This document shows positions 18,085 through 27,100 of a stretch of 64,000 bases of DNA, piece after piece; the first letter of the stretch is position 1, and each line of letters opens with the position of its first letter. Where the stretch lies: contig JBCCUP010000017.1 of NCBI GenBank assembly GCA_039196715.1, forward strand, positions 1 to 64,000, in the 5' to 3' direction. The notes below the pieces were generated by a model. The model was not told the DNA's origin, ran no database searches, and saw nothing but the letters and a program-made list of their open reading frames with translations. Made by a program: the position numbers and the translations under genes. This stretch comes from Pseudomonadota bacterium. GTDB taxonomy: Bacteria; Pseudomonadota; Gammaproteobacteria; CALCKW01.

Positions 18085-18109
18085 GGGGACCGCCACGCGG
18101 GCGGTCCCC
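18085..18109 (-). terminator. Intra-operon hairpin between dctP and dctQ
   Basis: Perfect 10-bp inverted repeat GGGGACCGCC / GGCGGTCCCC with a five-base loop, followed on the minus strand by a short T run (TTTT). It sits in the 78-base gap after the binding-protein gene, a common place for a partial terminator that leaves the binding protein in excess over the permease. Confidence 0.7.
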
Positions 18110-18131
18110 AATCGATCACAACGTCGCCGTA

Positions 18132-19238
18132 TCAGCCGAAGTAGTGGCTGTAGGCCAGCTTGTAATCCGGCTGGTTGAGGTTGAGGTAGTTCATGACGTT
18201 CTTCGCGTAGGCCTTCTGGCTCTCGACCACCTTGGCAAAGAATTCGTCTTCCCCGGAAATGCGGTCAACCACGATGTCCCAGGCCTTGAGCTGTTCAGCC
18301 ATGACACTGTCCGGCGTGCGGTAGACGTTGACGCCCTGCTCGTCGCGCAGGGTGGTCAGGTCGTCGGCGTAGCGCTTGGTGTTGTGCCAGTAGAAGTTCG
18401 AGTTTTCGGCTTCACTCGCGTACTTCAGGATGGCCTTGAGCTCGTCGGGCAGTTTGTCGTACTTCTTCCTGTTGAAGGTGACCTCGAAGAACTCCTGGCT
18501 CTGGTGGAAGGACGCGAGGTGGTAGTGCTTGGACACGTCCTGCATGCCGAAGTCGCGGTCGGAGGTCGGGTTGTTGAACTCGGCCGCGTCGATCAGGCCG
18601 GACTTCATCGCCGGCTGGATTTCGCCACCGGGCAGCTGCACGACCGACATGCCCATCTCGAGCAGGACGTCCGCCGCGAGGCCGACGGTGCGGTATTTCA
18701 GGCCGCTCATCTGTGAGGCGTCGGTGATTTCCTCCTTGAACCACCCCATCGGCTGGGCCGGCATGGGCGAGTTGAAGAACGACACCACGTTCAACCCGAG
18801 CGAGCCCATGAGCTCGTCGAACAGCTCCTGGCCGCCGCCGTAGTGGACCCAGCCGAGGACTTCCTGGCTGGACCAGCCGAAGCAGGGTCCGGTGCCGAAC
18901 AGCGATGCGGCCTTGGACTTCGAGTACCAGTAGGCCGGCACGTAGTGCGCGGCATCGAGCACCCCGCGGTGCACCGCGTCCTGCATCTGGCTGGTCTTGA
19001 CGACCGAGTTCACCGGCAGCAGGTCGATGACCAAAGCGCCACCTGACATTTCGTTGACGCGGTTGACGTAGGACTGCGCGTTCTCGAGGAAGATGCCGCC
19101 GCCCCACGCGGCCTGCATTTTCAGGGTGACGCTCTTGCCTTCGGCGATGGCGGGCGCGCTGATGGTCGCCGCGGTGGCGGCGGCTGCCGTCGCGGCGGTG
19201 CCCTTCAGGAATTTTCTACGGTTGACTGAATCGGCCAT
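18132..19238 (-). CDS. dctP: TRAP transporter substrate-binding protein (DctP type, Tat-exported)
   Basis: A 368-residue periplasmic binding protein. The ATG at 19238 follows GGAGG with good spacing and starts a Tat signal, SVNRRKFLKG, then an alanine-rich hydrophobic stretch. The mature part has the family's WGGGIFLENAQ N-terminal segment and a C-terminal YAKNVMNY region. Most like the mannitol/chloroaromatic TRAP group. Substrate unknown; the linked amidase and hydroxyacid dehydrogenase suggest an amide or 2-oxoacid derivative. First gene of the operon. Confidence 0.9.
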   Translation of the reverse strand: MADSVNRRKFLKGTAATAAAATAATISAPAIAEGKSVTLKMQAAWGGGIFLENAQSYVNRVNEMSGGALVIDLLPVNSVVKTSQMQDAVHRGVLDAAHYVPAYWYSKSKAASLFGTGPCFGWSSQEVLGWVHYGGGQELFDELMGSLGLNVVSFFNSPMPAQPMGWFKEEITDASQMSGLKYRTVGLAADVLLEMGMSVVQLPGGEIQPAMKSGLIDAAEFNNPTSDRDFGMQDVSKHYHLASFHQSQEFFEVTFNRKKYDKLPDELKAILKYASEAENSNFYWHNTKRYADDLTTLRDEQGVNVYRTPDSVMAEQLKAWDIVVDRISGEDEFFAKVVESQKAYAKNVMNYLNLNQPDYKLAYSHYFG

Positions 19239-19610
19239 AAAGCCTCCAATTGGGTTGGCGAGTAAACGTTGCCACGGCCGCGCGAAGCAGGACCGGTGTG
19301 GCCGGCCTCTTCCAACGGAACACCGTGCGACCGCAGGCCCGCAAGGGCTCTCGCGCACCACGCGCGTCTCCGCGCGCACCAGGTCGGGGCAACCTGCACT
19401 TTATGACGGAAAACGCACGATAAGTACACTGTTATTTCAGGCGAAGTGTGGTGTGCGCGGTATCACACCGCGCCCGCATCGCGGCCGATGTCAGGGTCTC
19501 GGCCCGACACGTGCCACCCGGATGCGCCCCGTGCGGACGACTTGAGAAGGCCACCTCCGACCGCGTGGCCAGTCGGCTGGGCGGTCGCCTGAGAGTAAGC
19601 CAATCGGGCG
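19239..19610. promoter_or_regulatory. Upstream region of the TRAP/amidase operon
   Basis: About 370 bases without a convincing gene. Immediately upstream of dctP is the GGAGG ribosome site. Around 19400-19440 is an AT-rich patch with a TAA-(8)-TTA arrangement (TAAGTACACTGTTA), a plausible operator or promoter for the minus-strand operon. The open frames crossing here look like chance GC-rich frames. Confidence 0.35.
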
Positions 19611-19635
19611 GCACACCTGCGGTTCGCCGGTGTGC
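19611..19635 (-). terminator. Hairpin just downstream of the DUF2059-like gene
   Basis: GCACACC / GGTGTGC arms with an internal CGG-TTCG-CCG, immediately 3' of the stop codon of the minus-strand gene at 19638. No long T run follows, so intrinsic termination is only plausible. Confidence 0.45.
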
Positions 19636-19637
19636 GC

Positions 19638-20117
19638 TCAGTTGCGGTGCTTGTCGAGAAAGGGCTGCAGCCGCTCGAGCAGGCGATCCTGCTTGGCCAT
19701 GCCCTCCTGCATGCCGATCTGCGCTGCCTCCTGCATCAGGCCCGACGACGCGTCGAGGAATTTCTGCCCGGTGGGCGATTCGTAAAAGGTGATCACGTCG
19801 CGCAGTTCCTGCTCGGAAAACACGTCCGCGTAGAGGCCCACCATTCTGTCGGCAATCGCGTCACGGTCGAAGTCCTCGCGGAACCATGCACGGTAGATGT
19901 TCTTCAGCTCTTCCTTTTCCGCCGAGTTGAGCTGAAGTTGTGCGGCCATGTTCTCGACCACCGGCAGCATGGCCTCGAAGCCGCCGTTCATCTGCTTGTC
20001 GAGCCCCATGACCGCGAACATGCGCTCGATCAGGGCGGTCTTGTCGCCGTCCGCCGCGTGCAGAGGCGCCACCGCCAAGGCTGCCACCAGGGCGATCTGC
20101 GTGATGATCCGTTTCAC
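19638..20117 (-). CDS. Exported DUF2059-like protein
   Basis: A 159-residue protein from a GTG at 20117 preceded by AGGAGG. It starts with a signal peptide ending near the HAADG segment (about residue 22) and continues as an all-helical domain with the FREDFDRDAIADRMVGLYADVFSEQEL and FYESPTGQKF arrangement typical of DUF2059 proteins. Their function is unknown. It stands alone between hairpin and quinone-reductase gene. Confidence 0.75.
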   Translation of the reverse strand: MKRIITQIALVAALAVAPLHAADGDKTALIERMFAVMGLDKQMNGGFEAMLPVVENMAAQLQLNSAEKEELKNIYRAWFREDFDRDAIADRMVGLYADVFSEQELRDVITFYESPTGQKFLDASSGLMQEAAQIGMQEGMAKQDRLLERLQPFLDKHRN

Positions 20118-20188
20118 AAGCGTGCCTCCTGACGCGAAACCTGCCGTACGCAGCACCCTACTCCGCCCGCCACAGCACCGCAACGCGG

Positions 20189-20962
20189 CTACGGCACGGC
20201 ATCGACGGCCTGACGGATGAAAGGCGAAAGCGTCGGCGCCGACGGCAGCAGTCGCGTGGTCTCGTCGAAGTCCGCGTCCGGGTTGTAGGGCACCGTCGCG
20301 CGAGACGGCAGGTGTTCGAGCGCCTCGACCCAGTGCGATCGGTGGAGTTCGAGCGTTGCGAGGCCCTCCTCGGCCCCCTCGATGAACGCGACCCCACCCA
20401 CACCGTGCAGGACGACCGGCGAGAGCACCTCGAAGCCGAGATAGCGAAACGGGAACAGCAGCGGCCACAACAACAGCGCCGTGTCCCCCTCACGCCCGTT
20501 GTGGGCGCAAGCGTGCGCGCTCGCACCGGTCGTCACGCAGAACAGCACCCGTTTGCCCGCGCAGGTGCCGCGGTCGTACCGCTGGGCGCTCCGGTAAAGC
20601 TTGCCGTAAACGAACACGCGGTCCATCCAGCCCTTGAACATCGCCGGCGCCCCGAACCACCAGAGCGGAAAGTGCACCACGACCAGCTCACTGGCCTCGA
20701 TGTGCTCGATCTCTGCGCCGACGTCCACCGGCAGCGCACCCTGGTCCGCGCTGTGGCGTTGCTCACTCTGGGTGTGAAAGAAATCGAGATCAGACCGTCC
20801 GTGAAAGTGCCGTGCCCCTTCGACCGGGTCGAAGCCCATCGAATACAAGTCCGACATGGAAGTCTGCCACCCGGCTTGTTCCAGCGTAGCCGCACTGAGC
20901 GCCGCTAATTGCGCATTGAACGACCGGGGTTCGGGGTGGGCAAGGACGATGTGTGCGCGCAT
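20189..20962 (-). CDS. NAD(P)H:quinone oxidoreductase-like flavoprotein
   Basis: A 257-residue flavodoxin-fold protein of the NQO1/MdaB type: LAHPEPRSFNAQL at the N-terminus (phosphate loop for FMN/FAD), and FPLWWFGAPAMFKGWMDRV in the middle, the family's active-site segment. It would catalyse two-electron quinone reduction in the cytoplasm, a protective reaction. Standalone gene with ATG start. Confidence 0.86.
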   Translation of the reverse strand: MRAHIVLAHPEPRSFNAQLAALSAATLEQAGWQTSMSDLYSMGFDPVEGARHFHGRSDLDFFHTQSEQRHSADQGALPVDVGAEIEHIEASELVVVHFPLWWFGAPAMFKGWMDRVFVYGKLYRSAQRYDRGTCAGKRVLFCVTTGASAHACAHNGREGDTALLLWPLLFPFRYLGFEVLSPVVLHGVGGVAFIEGAEEGLATLELHRSHWVEALEHLPSRATVPYNPDADFDETTRLLPSAPTLSPFIRQAVDAVP

Positions 20963-21027
20963 GGGACCTGCGGGGTGTGGAGCGGGCGCTCAGGGTAGCC
21001 CGGCGCCCGGGTGGACGCCAACGCCAC

Positions 21028-22077
21028 TCAGCCGCGCGGGGCGAGTGGCGGCACGCCGAGCAAAGCGGCTTCCCGGTTGAGCGCCAGCACGGTGGCATCG
21101 GGCAGTGCGATGCCCTCGACCCGGTGGCGGGCCTCGGCGCCGGCTTCCAATTCACCCGGGTAGTGCACGGCCTCGACCCCGGGCGCGGTGGGCGTCGCTT
21201 TGAGGCGATCGATGTACCGCTCCATGTCCGCGTTGAAGTCGGCCAGCGGCCGGCACGCCGCGATGTCGAGCGCGATCATCAGGTGGCCGACGCCGCTGTC
21301 GCCGTCCGGCTCGTAAGGACCGACCACGTCTTCGCCAAAGCGGCTGCCACTCAAGACCCCTGAGAGTACGTCCATCAGGGTCGCAATCGCGTAGCCCTTG
21401 TGCCCCGCCATGGGCAGGATGGTGCCCGCGATGCCCGCGGCCGGGTCGGTGGTGGGCTGGCCCTCGGCGTCCATCGCCCAGCCGAGGGGAATCGGCTCGC
21501 CGCGCTGCTGCGCGACGTAGAGCTTGCCGCGCGCGACCGCGGTGTTGGCGATGTCGAGCAGCATCGGCGGATAGCGCCCAGCCGGCGCCGCGACCGACCA
21601 GGGGTTGGTGCCCACGCGTTTTTCCAAGCCGCCCCAGGGGGCCATGGCGGGGCTCGCGTTGGTCGAGACCAGCGCGACGCAACCCTGTTGCGCCGCCTGC
21701 CGGGTGAAATACATCGCGGTACCAAAGTGCCCTGACTGCCGCACAGCGACTGCGCCGACGCCGAACTGCTTCGCCCGGTCGACGGCCTCTTGCATCGCCG
21801 TCTGCGCCACCACCTGGCCGATGCCGTTGTGCCCGTCGACCACCGCCAGCGCGCGCGCGTCGACAACGACCTCGGGTGCGCTGTCCAAGCGCGTCGCCCC
21901 GGACACGATCCGCTTGGCGTACCAGAAGGTGCGCAACACACCGTGCGAGGGGTGGCCCCACGCGTCCGCTTGCGCCAGTGAATCGGCAAGCGTCAGCGCC
22001 GCTTCAGTCGCCACGCCGAGCGCGCCGTAGACCGCGCTTGCAAAACGGACGAGTTCGTCTTGTGTGTACACGCTCAC
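21028..22077 (-). CDS. Ldh-family NAD(P)-dependent dehydrogenase (malate/L-lactate/ureidoglycolate type)
   Basis: A 349-residue protein of the YlbC/AllD/ComC family. The GTG at 22077 overlaps the stop of the upstream GNAT gene (GTGA), which fixes the start; longer upstream frame is a shadow. Visible motifs: SHGVLR (catalytic His), a GHFGTAMYF segment, SNASPAMAPWGG and GTNPWSVA, and MAGHKGYAIA. These enzymes interconvert 2-hydroxy and 2-oxo acids; the exact substrate cannot be told. Confidence 0.88.
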   Translation of the reverse strand: MSVYTQDELVRFASAVYGALGVATEAALTLADSLAQADAWGHPSHGVLRTFWYAKRIVSGATRLDSAPEVVVDARALAVVDGHNGIGQVVAQTAMQEAVDRAKQFGVGAVAVRQSGHFGTAMYFTRQAAQQGCVALVSTNASPAMAPWGGLEKRVGTNPWSVAAPAGRYPPMLLDIANTAVARGKLYVAQQRGEPIPLGWAMDAEGQPTTDPAAGIAGTILPMAGHKGYAIATLMDVLSGVLSGSRFGEDVVGPYEPDGDSGVGHLMIALDIAACRPLADFNADMERYIDRLKATPTAPGVEAVHYPGELEAGAEARHRVEGIALPDATVLALNREAALLGVPPLAPRG

Positions 22078-22559
22078 GCGCCTGGCTCCGGGGCCGCCGG
22101 CAACCACACCATCACCACTCGATCGATGCCGACTCCGAAGCCGTCCGGGGTGTGGTTCTCGACTGCGAAGCCCAACCGCGCGTAGAAGCCCATCGTGTGC
22201 TGCGAGGTCTCGATCCGCACGGGGGTGTCGGGGTGCTCGACCGCGATCCGCTCCAGGCGGAAGCGCGTGATGCATTGGCCGAGGCCGCGCCGGTGGTGGT
22301 CACGCGCCACCATGCCCCAGTTGAGCGACACCCGATCCCCCTCCTTGCCGTAGCCACCGCAGGCCAGCACCGTGTCGCCCGACACCAGCACAAAGTACGG
22401 CAATGTGCTCGAGTGCACGTCGAGGTATTCGATGAACGTCGCCCGCTCGTCGTCCGCGAAGTAGCGTCCGAGGTTGCCGTCGAACACGGCCAGACAGCCG
22501 GCACGCCAATCGGCGGCGTAGGGTTCGATGTCGTCCACACCGGGTGTTGCTCCAGCCAC
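22074..22559 (-). CDS. GNAT-family N-acetyltransferase
   Basis: A 161-residue GNAT protein from a GTG start after a GGGGAG site. The acetyl-CoA pyrophosphate loop is RDHHRRGLGQCITR, and a C-terminal SQHTMGFYARLGF motif marks the last strands. It is coupled to the Ldh-family gene by the stop/start overlap. Substrate unknown. Confidence 0.8.
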   Translation of the reverse strand: MAGATPGVDDIEPYAADWRAGCLAVFDGNLGRYFADDERATFIEYLDVHSSTLPYFVLVSGDTVLACGGYGKEGDRVSLNWGMVARDHHRRGLGQCITRFRLERIAVEHPDTPVRIETSQHTMGFYARLGFAVENHTPDGFGVGIDRVVMVWLPAAPEPGA

Positions 22560-22616
22560 GGGTCACTCCCCGTCGATCAACTCGGCCCGACGGTAGCACG
22601 GGGGCCGCGCTGAGCG

Positions 22617-23120
22617 TCAGCAGCGCTGCACCCCGAGTCGCCGCAAGCGCGCAGTGACCGACGGCGCCTCGTGTTCGAGCGCCCAGGCGATGCGCTCGCG
22701 CGCCGTGTCCGTATAGGCTGGGTGTGCTTGCCCCAACCGGTGCAACGCGCCGTAGGCCCACGCGCGCACGAAGGTCCGATCGTGTTCGAGCTGCGCGAGG
22801 ACATAGGCTGTGACCGTCGCAGCGTGGGCGTCTGGCACGTCGATGTAGGGCAGACACTGGAGCAGGTGCAAGCGCGCCGGCCAGTCGACGAGCGACGGCA
22901 GGCAGTCGATCAACTGCGTGCATTGGCCCGCGGTGAGCGCGACGCCTTCGTCACAGCAGCGCTTGAGCAACCAGGTGGCGCTGTTCTGCTGATCGGGCTC
23001 GGCGAGCAAGGCGATCAGGCTGTCGGCGATGCTGCCAGTCGCAGACCACCGGCTGTAGAACGCCTCGAGCGCCGCTGTGGAACTGCCATCCCAGGCCGGA
23101 AGTTCAGGTGCACATGCCAT
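22617..23120 (-). CDS. Hypothetical helical-repeat (HEAT-like) protein
   Basis: A 167-residue soluble protein, taken from the ATG at 23120; an upstream in-frame start would add 21 residues. It has regularly spaced Leu/Ala-rich amphipathic helices and a FVRAWAYGALHRLGQ segment like a HEAT/armadillo repeat. No catalytic motif. It runs divergently from the cyclase-FHA gene across about 100 bases; the link to that signalling locus is positional only. Confidence 0.55.
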   Translation of the reverse strand: MACAPELPAWDGSSTAALEAFYSRWSATGSIADSLIALLAEPDQQNSATWLLKRCCDEGVALTAGQCTQLIDCLPSLVDWPARLHLLQCLPYIDVPDAHAATVTAYVLAQLEHDRTFVRAWAYGALHRLGQAHPAYTDTARERIAWALEHEAPSVTARLRRLGVQRC

Positions 23121-23219
23121 CTTGTACTTCACGCTTCCCGTGCGAGCACCGCCACGCGCTGAGGACCGGCCTGCAGTGTACACTCGGGTTGTTGCCCCTT
23201 CTCAGAGCGAACGGAATCC

Positions 23220-24128
23220 ATGGCGACAACCCCTTGTGTGGTGTTTTTTGCCGACCTCGCCGACAGCGTGCATTTATACGACACGGTCGGCGATGCCACC
23301 GCGCGCGAACACGTACAAGCGGTGCAACGGCTACTCGGCGAGCGCATCGCCGCTTTCGATGGCAACGTGCACCAGATCGTCGGCGATGAGCTCATGGTGT
23401 GTTTCGCAGACGCTGATCGCGCGCTCGCGTGCTCGGTGGCGTTGCACCACGACGCGCAACAATACAGCCATGCACATGGCGCAAGGCTGCAACTGCGAAT
23501 CGGCATGCACTACGGCGAGGTCATCACCGACACCACGGAAAACCGACTCTTTGGCGACACCGTCAACCTTGCCTCCCGCGTCAACGGCATCGCCCAGGCT
23601 GAGCAGACCATCCTCACCGAAGCGCTGCTGCAACGTGCGTCGCCAACCTGGCTGACCAGCGTGCGGCAGTTCGATGAGACGCGCGTGAAAGGCAAGACGG
23701 AGTTGCTCAAGGTGTTCGACCTGCCCTGGCAAACCGAGGAACTGACGACCATCGTCACCGCCCGGACGGACGTCCCGCAGCCCGTAGACGGCCACCGCTT
23801 GATGCTGCACTACCGGGGGCGTGACCACGATCTCAGTGGCCTGATCGGCGCCTTTTCTATCGGGCGGGCACTGACCAACGACCTCGTGGTCACGGCCGAG
23901 TCAGTGTCACGCCGCCATGTGACGATCGAACGCGTGCGAGACCATTTCGTGCTCAGTGACAAGAGCACCAACGGCACCCACTTGCTCACCCACGAGGGCA
24001 ATACGATGTACCTTCGGCGCGAGCAATGGCCGATGTCGGGCCACGGCAGTCTTGCGCTCGGCGCGCCGCCAGACCAAAACGCCGACCACACCCTTCGCTT
24101 TCACTGCGGCGTCATGGAACCGAGCTGA
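23220..24128 (+). CDS. Adenylate/guanylate cyclase fused to a C-terminal FHA domain
   Basis: A 302-residue soluble protein. Residues 5-165 are a class III cyclase domain with both metal aspartates (Asp12 in FADLADS, Asp56 in GDE), the KGK lysine region (157-159) and the NLASR transition-state Asn116/Arg120, so it should be active. Residues 195-290 form an FHA domain with GR (215-216), SRRH (230-233) and STNGTH (249-254), the phosphothreonine-binding set. FHA domains dock on phosphothreonine made by Ser/Thr kinases, and such a kinase is encoded convergently 30 bases away. It likely makes cAMP or cGMP in response to kinase output; nucleotide choice is not fixed by sequence. Confidence 0.9.
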   Translation: MATTPCVVFFADLADSVHLYDTVGDATAREHVQAVQRLLGERIAAFDGNVHQIVGDELMVCFADADRALACSVALHHDAQQYSHAHGARLQLRIGMHYGEVITDTTENRLFGDTVNLASRVNGIAQAEQTILTEALLQRASPTWLTSVRQFDETRVKGKTELLKVFDLPWQTEELTTIVTARTDVPQPVDGHRLMLHYRGRDHDLSGLIGAFSIGRALTNDLVVTAESVSRRHVTIERVRDHFVLSDKSTNGTHLLTHEGNTMYLRREQWPMSGHGSLALGAPPDQNADHTLRFHCGVMEPS

Positions 24129-24158
24129 ACACGGTGCCGCGCGCTCGGGTGTGCCCAT

Positions 24159-27100
24159 TCAGCGACCACAGACACTGAGCTCGCGCGCGTCGCCGAGGTA
24201 TTGGAGACGCCGAGTGGCATCGAAGCCTGGCAGTCCGATGACGCAGGCCCGGTGGGGGTCCATCACGTCCCAGAGCTGCACTGTGCCGTCGTCACCGGCG
24301 GTTGCCACGCGCGTGCCGTCGGCGTGCACCTGCAGCCGCCAGATCGCCCGACGGTGCGCCTTGATCGGCGACGCCAGGCGGCGCGCGGTTTCGAGGTCCC
24401 ACCAGTGCAAGTGGCCCTTGCGGTCCGTTGCGACCAGCGTCACGCCGTCAGCGAGAAACCCGACATTGGTCGCGCCACCAGCATGACCGGTCAGGCGCGC
24501 GATGCGCTCACCGGTTTCGGTTGCGTAGAGCGACACGATCTCGTCACCAGACGCCGCCGCCAATACCGCGTTGTCCGCGCTGAGCGCAACGCTCCAGACC
24601 GTATCGCGTCCGCCCGAGAGCGCCAGCAGCGTCTCCCGCGTACCGAGGTCGATCAGCGTGAGGTTGCCCACCGCGTCGCTGACCGCGAGACGGCGTCGAT
24701 CGTGCGAAATCGCCAAGCGGGTCAGTTGGGCCGCCGTCCGAAACACCGGCGTGCGCCACTGCCGCTCGCTGACGGCGTACTCGTGGACACCGCTGTCCGA
24801 CCCGATCAGCAAGCTTGTGCCTGCAGCGTCAAACGCCAGCGACCAGATGGATTCACCTTCGACCGTGGTTTCGTCGAGCAGCTGACCGGTGATCGCGTCC
24901 CACAAGCGAATCCGACCGTGGCGGTCTCCTGAGGCCAACACCGCCTCACCGGGGTCAAAGGCCAGTGCCCAGACCCCCGCCATGTGACCGCGCAGTTGCA
25001 GCGGGCGGTCTGCGGCCTCGGTGCGCCGAAGCTGCACCAGACCGGACTTGTCCGCAGCCGCCAGGAATCGCCCACTGGGACTCACGCTGACACCCCGGGC
25101 GGCGGACGTGGCAACCGCCCAGCTGCGAGACAACGGAAACCGTTCGTCCAGTGTCCAGAACCGCACGAGTTGATCGCGGCCCAAGGTGACTAGCAGCCCG
25201 CCGTCGGCGCTGAGTGAACTGGCCACCATGGTCTGCGAATGGCCTGGCGGCGACTGGCGCTGCAGCTCGCCTGTCCCGATCGACCACTGATTCAGGCGCC
25301 CCGCCCCATCCCCGCCGATCAGGCGCTCTCCGTCGGGGTGAAAAAACAACACGCCGAGACGGCCGCTGAAATCAAAGCGTGCGTCGTCGAGCTCTCCACC
25401 GGGAAACGCGTGCACGTGGGCAAAACCGTCCGTGTCGACAACAGCGAAGGCCGTACCGTCGACGTTGAAGGAGATGTCGACCAAATGGTTGGCGTCAGAG
25501 GCGTCTATCGGCCCAAGCACACGCTCGCCAGATTCGATCGCGTACGCCGTGATCCGCTTGTCAGCGTTGCCGGTGACGACGTAGCGCCCGTCCGAACTGA
25601 TCCCGACGGCATTGAAGCCGTAGTCGGACCGCACAATGGGTGGCGGATGTTCCGTGCGCCCATCAAGGAAAAACCGTTGCACAGTCCCGTCGTCGTTGGC
25701 CGTGATCACCGAATGCCCGTCGGGCATAAAATCCACGTCGACGATCACATCGCGGCTTCGGGCGACCAACACCGAGCGCCAGACTCCCGCGCTGTTCGCG
25801 CGCCACAGCCGCACGCCGCCATCGGTGCTCACCGACACCAGAGCGCGGCCGTCTGGACTGAAGGCGATGTCCCGCACACCGCCGCTGTGGTCCCGCTGCC
25901 TGGCCTGAATCGGTTTTCGGTTGGCGGTGTTGATCAAGTCGACGCTGCCGTCGACCAACCCCAACGCAAGCATGGAACCCTGGGGGTTGAGCGCAACACT
26001 CAATGCGTCACTTGCAACCAGGGGCCCACCGAACAGGAAAGGCCCGCCCTGTGCCAGGGCGTGCCGCGCACTCACCATCGCGGCCCGCGTATCGTAGGGC
26101 GTGGCGCCCGCATGTGCGCGTGCAGTGGACTCCGCTGCAAGCACAAGTGAGAGTCTGGGGTCTTCTTCGACATGTCCGTACGCTGCTGCACCGAGCGCGC
26201 TGGCAAACCGCGTTTCCGCCGCCAGCGTTGCCGCATCGGCCCGCTGGGCCTGGCGCTGCGAGTTGCGGAAGGCCGTGTAGGCGATCAGCGTTGACACACT
26301 GGCGCCCAGGGCCAACACGGTCAGCGCGGCGACCGCCAGCCGTCGCACGCGGCGTCCACGCGCCACCTGCGCCGCCTCTGCCGTCGCTCGCGCCTCACTC
26401 TCGGCCTGTGAGGTGTCGAGGAAATCCTGTTCCAGCGGGTTCAACAGACCTGGGTTCTGGGTTTGCCACTCAATCGCAGCCTGCAATGGCGTTCCGCGGT
26501 ACAGCAGATCGGCGTCGCGCCGCTCCCCTTCCCAATCCTGCGCAGCGCGCGAAATCTTGTGTCGCACCCGCAAGTCGTCACGTGACTCCTCGATCCAGCG
26601 GTGCAACCGCGGCCAACTGTGCAACAAGGCCTCGTGTGCGATCTGCACGGTATCGTCGTCAATGCTGAGCAGCCGGGCGTCGGTCAGCACCCGGATCACC
26701 GAGGCATCAATCGACTCGGCGACGTCAGCGCTACGGAGTTCAGCGCGCGACACGACACGGCGCGTGTCCGGCGAAGCGCTGGTGCCGGCCGCGACCAGCC
26801 GCAACATCAATCGTCGGGTTTGCTCGCGACCCGTGTCGTCCAGTTGGTGCTCGTACGAGGCGTCGGCCGTCTGGCTGATCGCCCCGACCACCCCGCCAGC
26901 AGCCTGAAATCCGGCCAGGGTGAGGGTGTTGCCCTCACGCCGAACCCACGTTTCGACCAAGGCGTGAGCCACCAACGGCAGGGCGCCTGCCTCGTCACCG
27001 GCCTGCTCCAGGATCGCGTCAATCAGACCGTTTTCGAGGAAATACCCCGACCGGCGGGCAGGTTCCGAGATGGCTTGCCTGAGCTCGCTCTCTCTCATCG

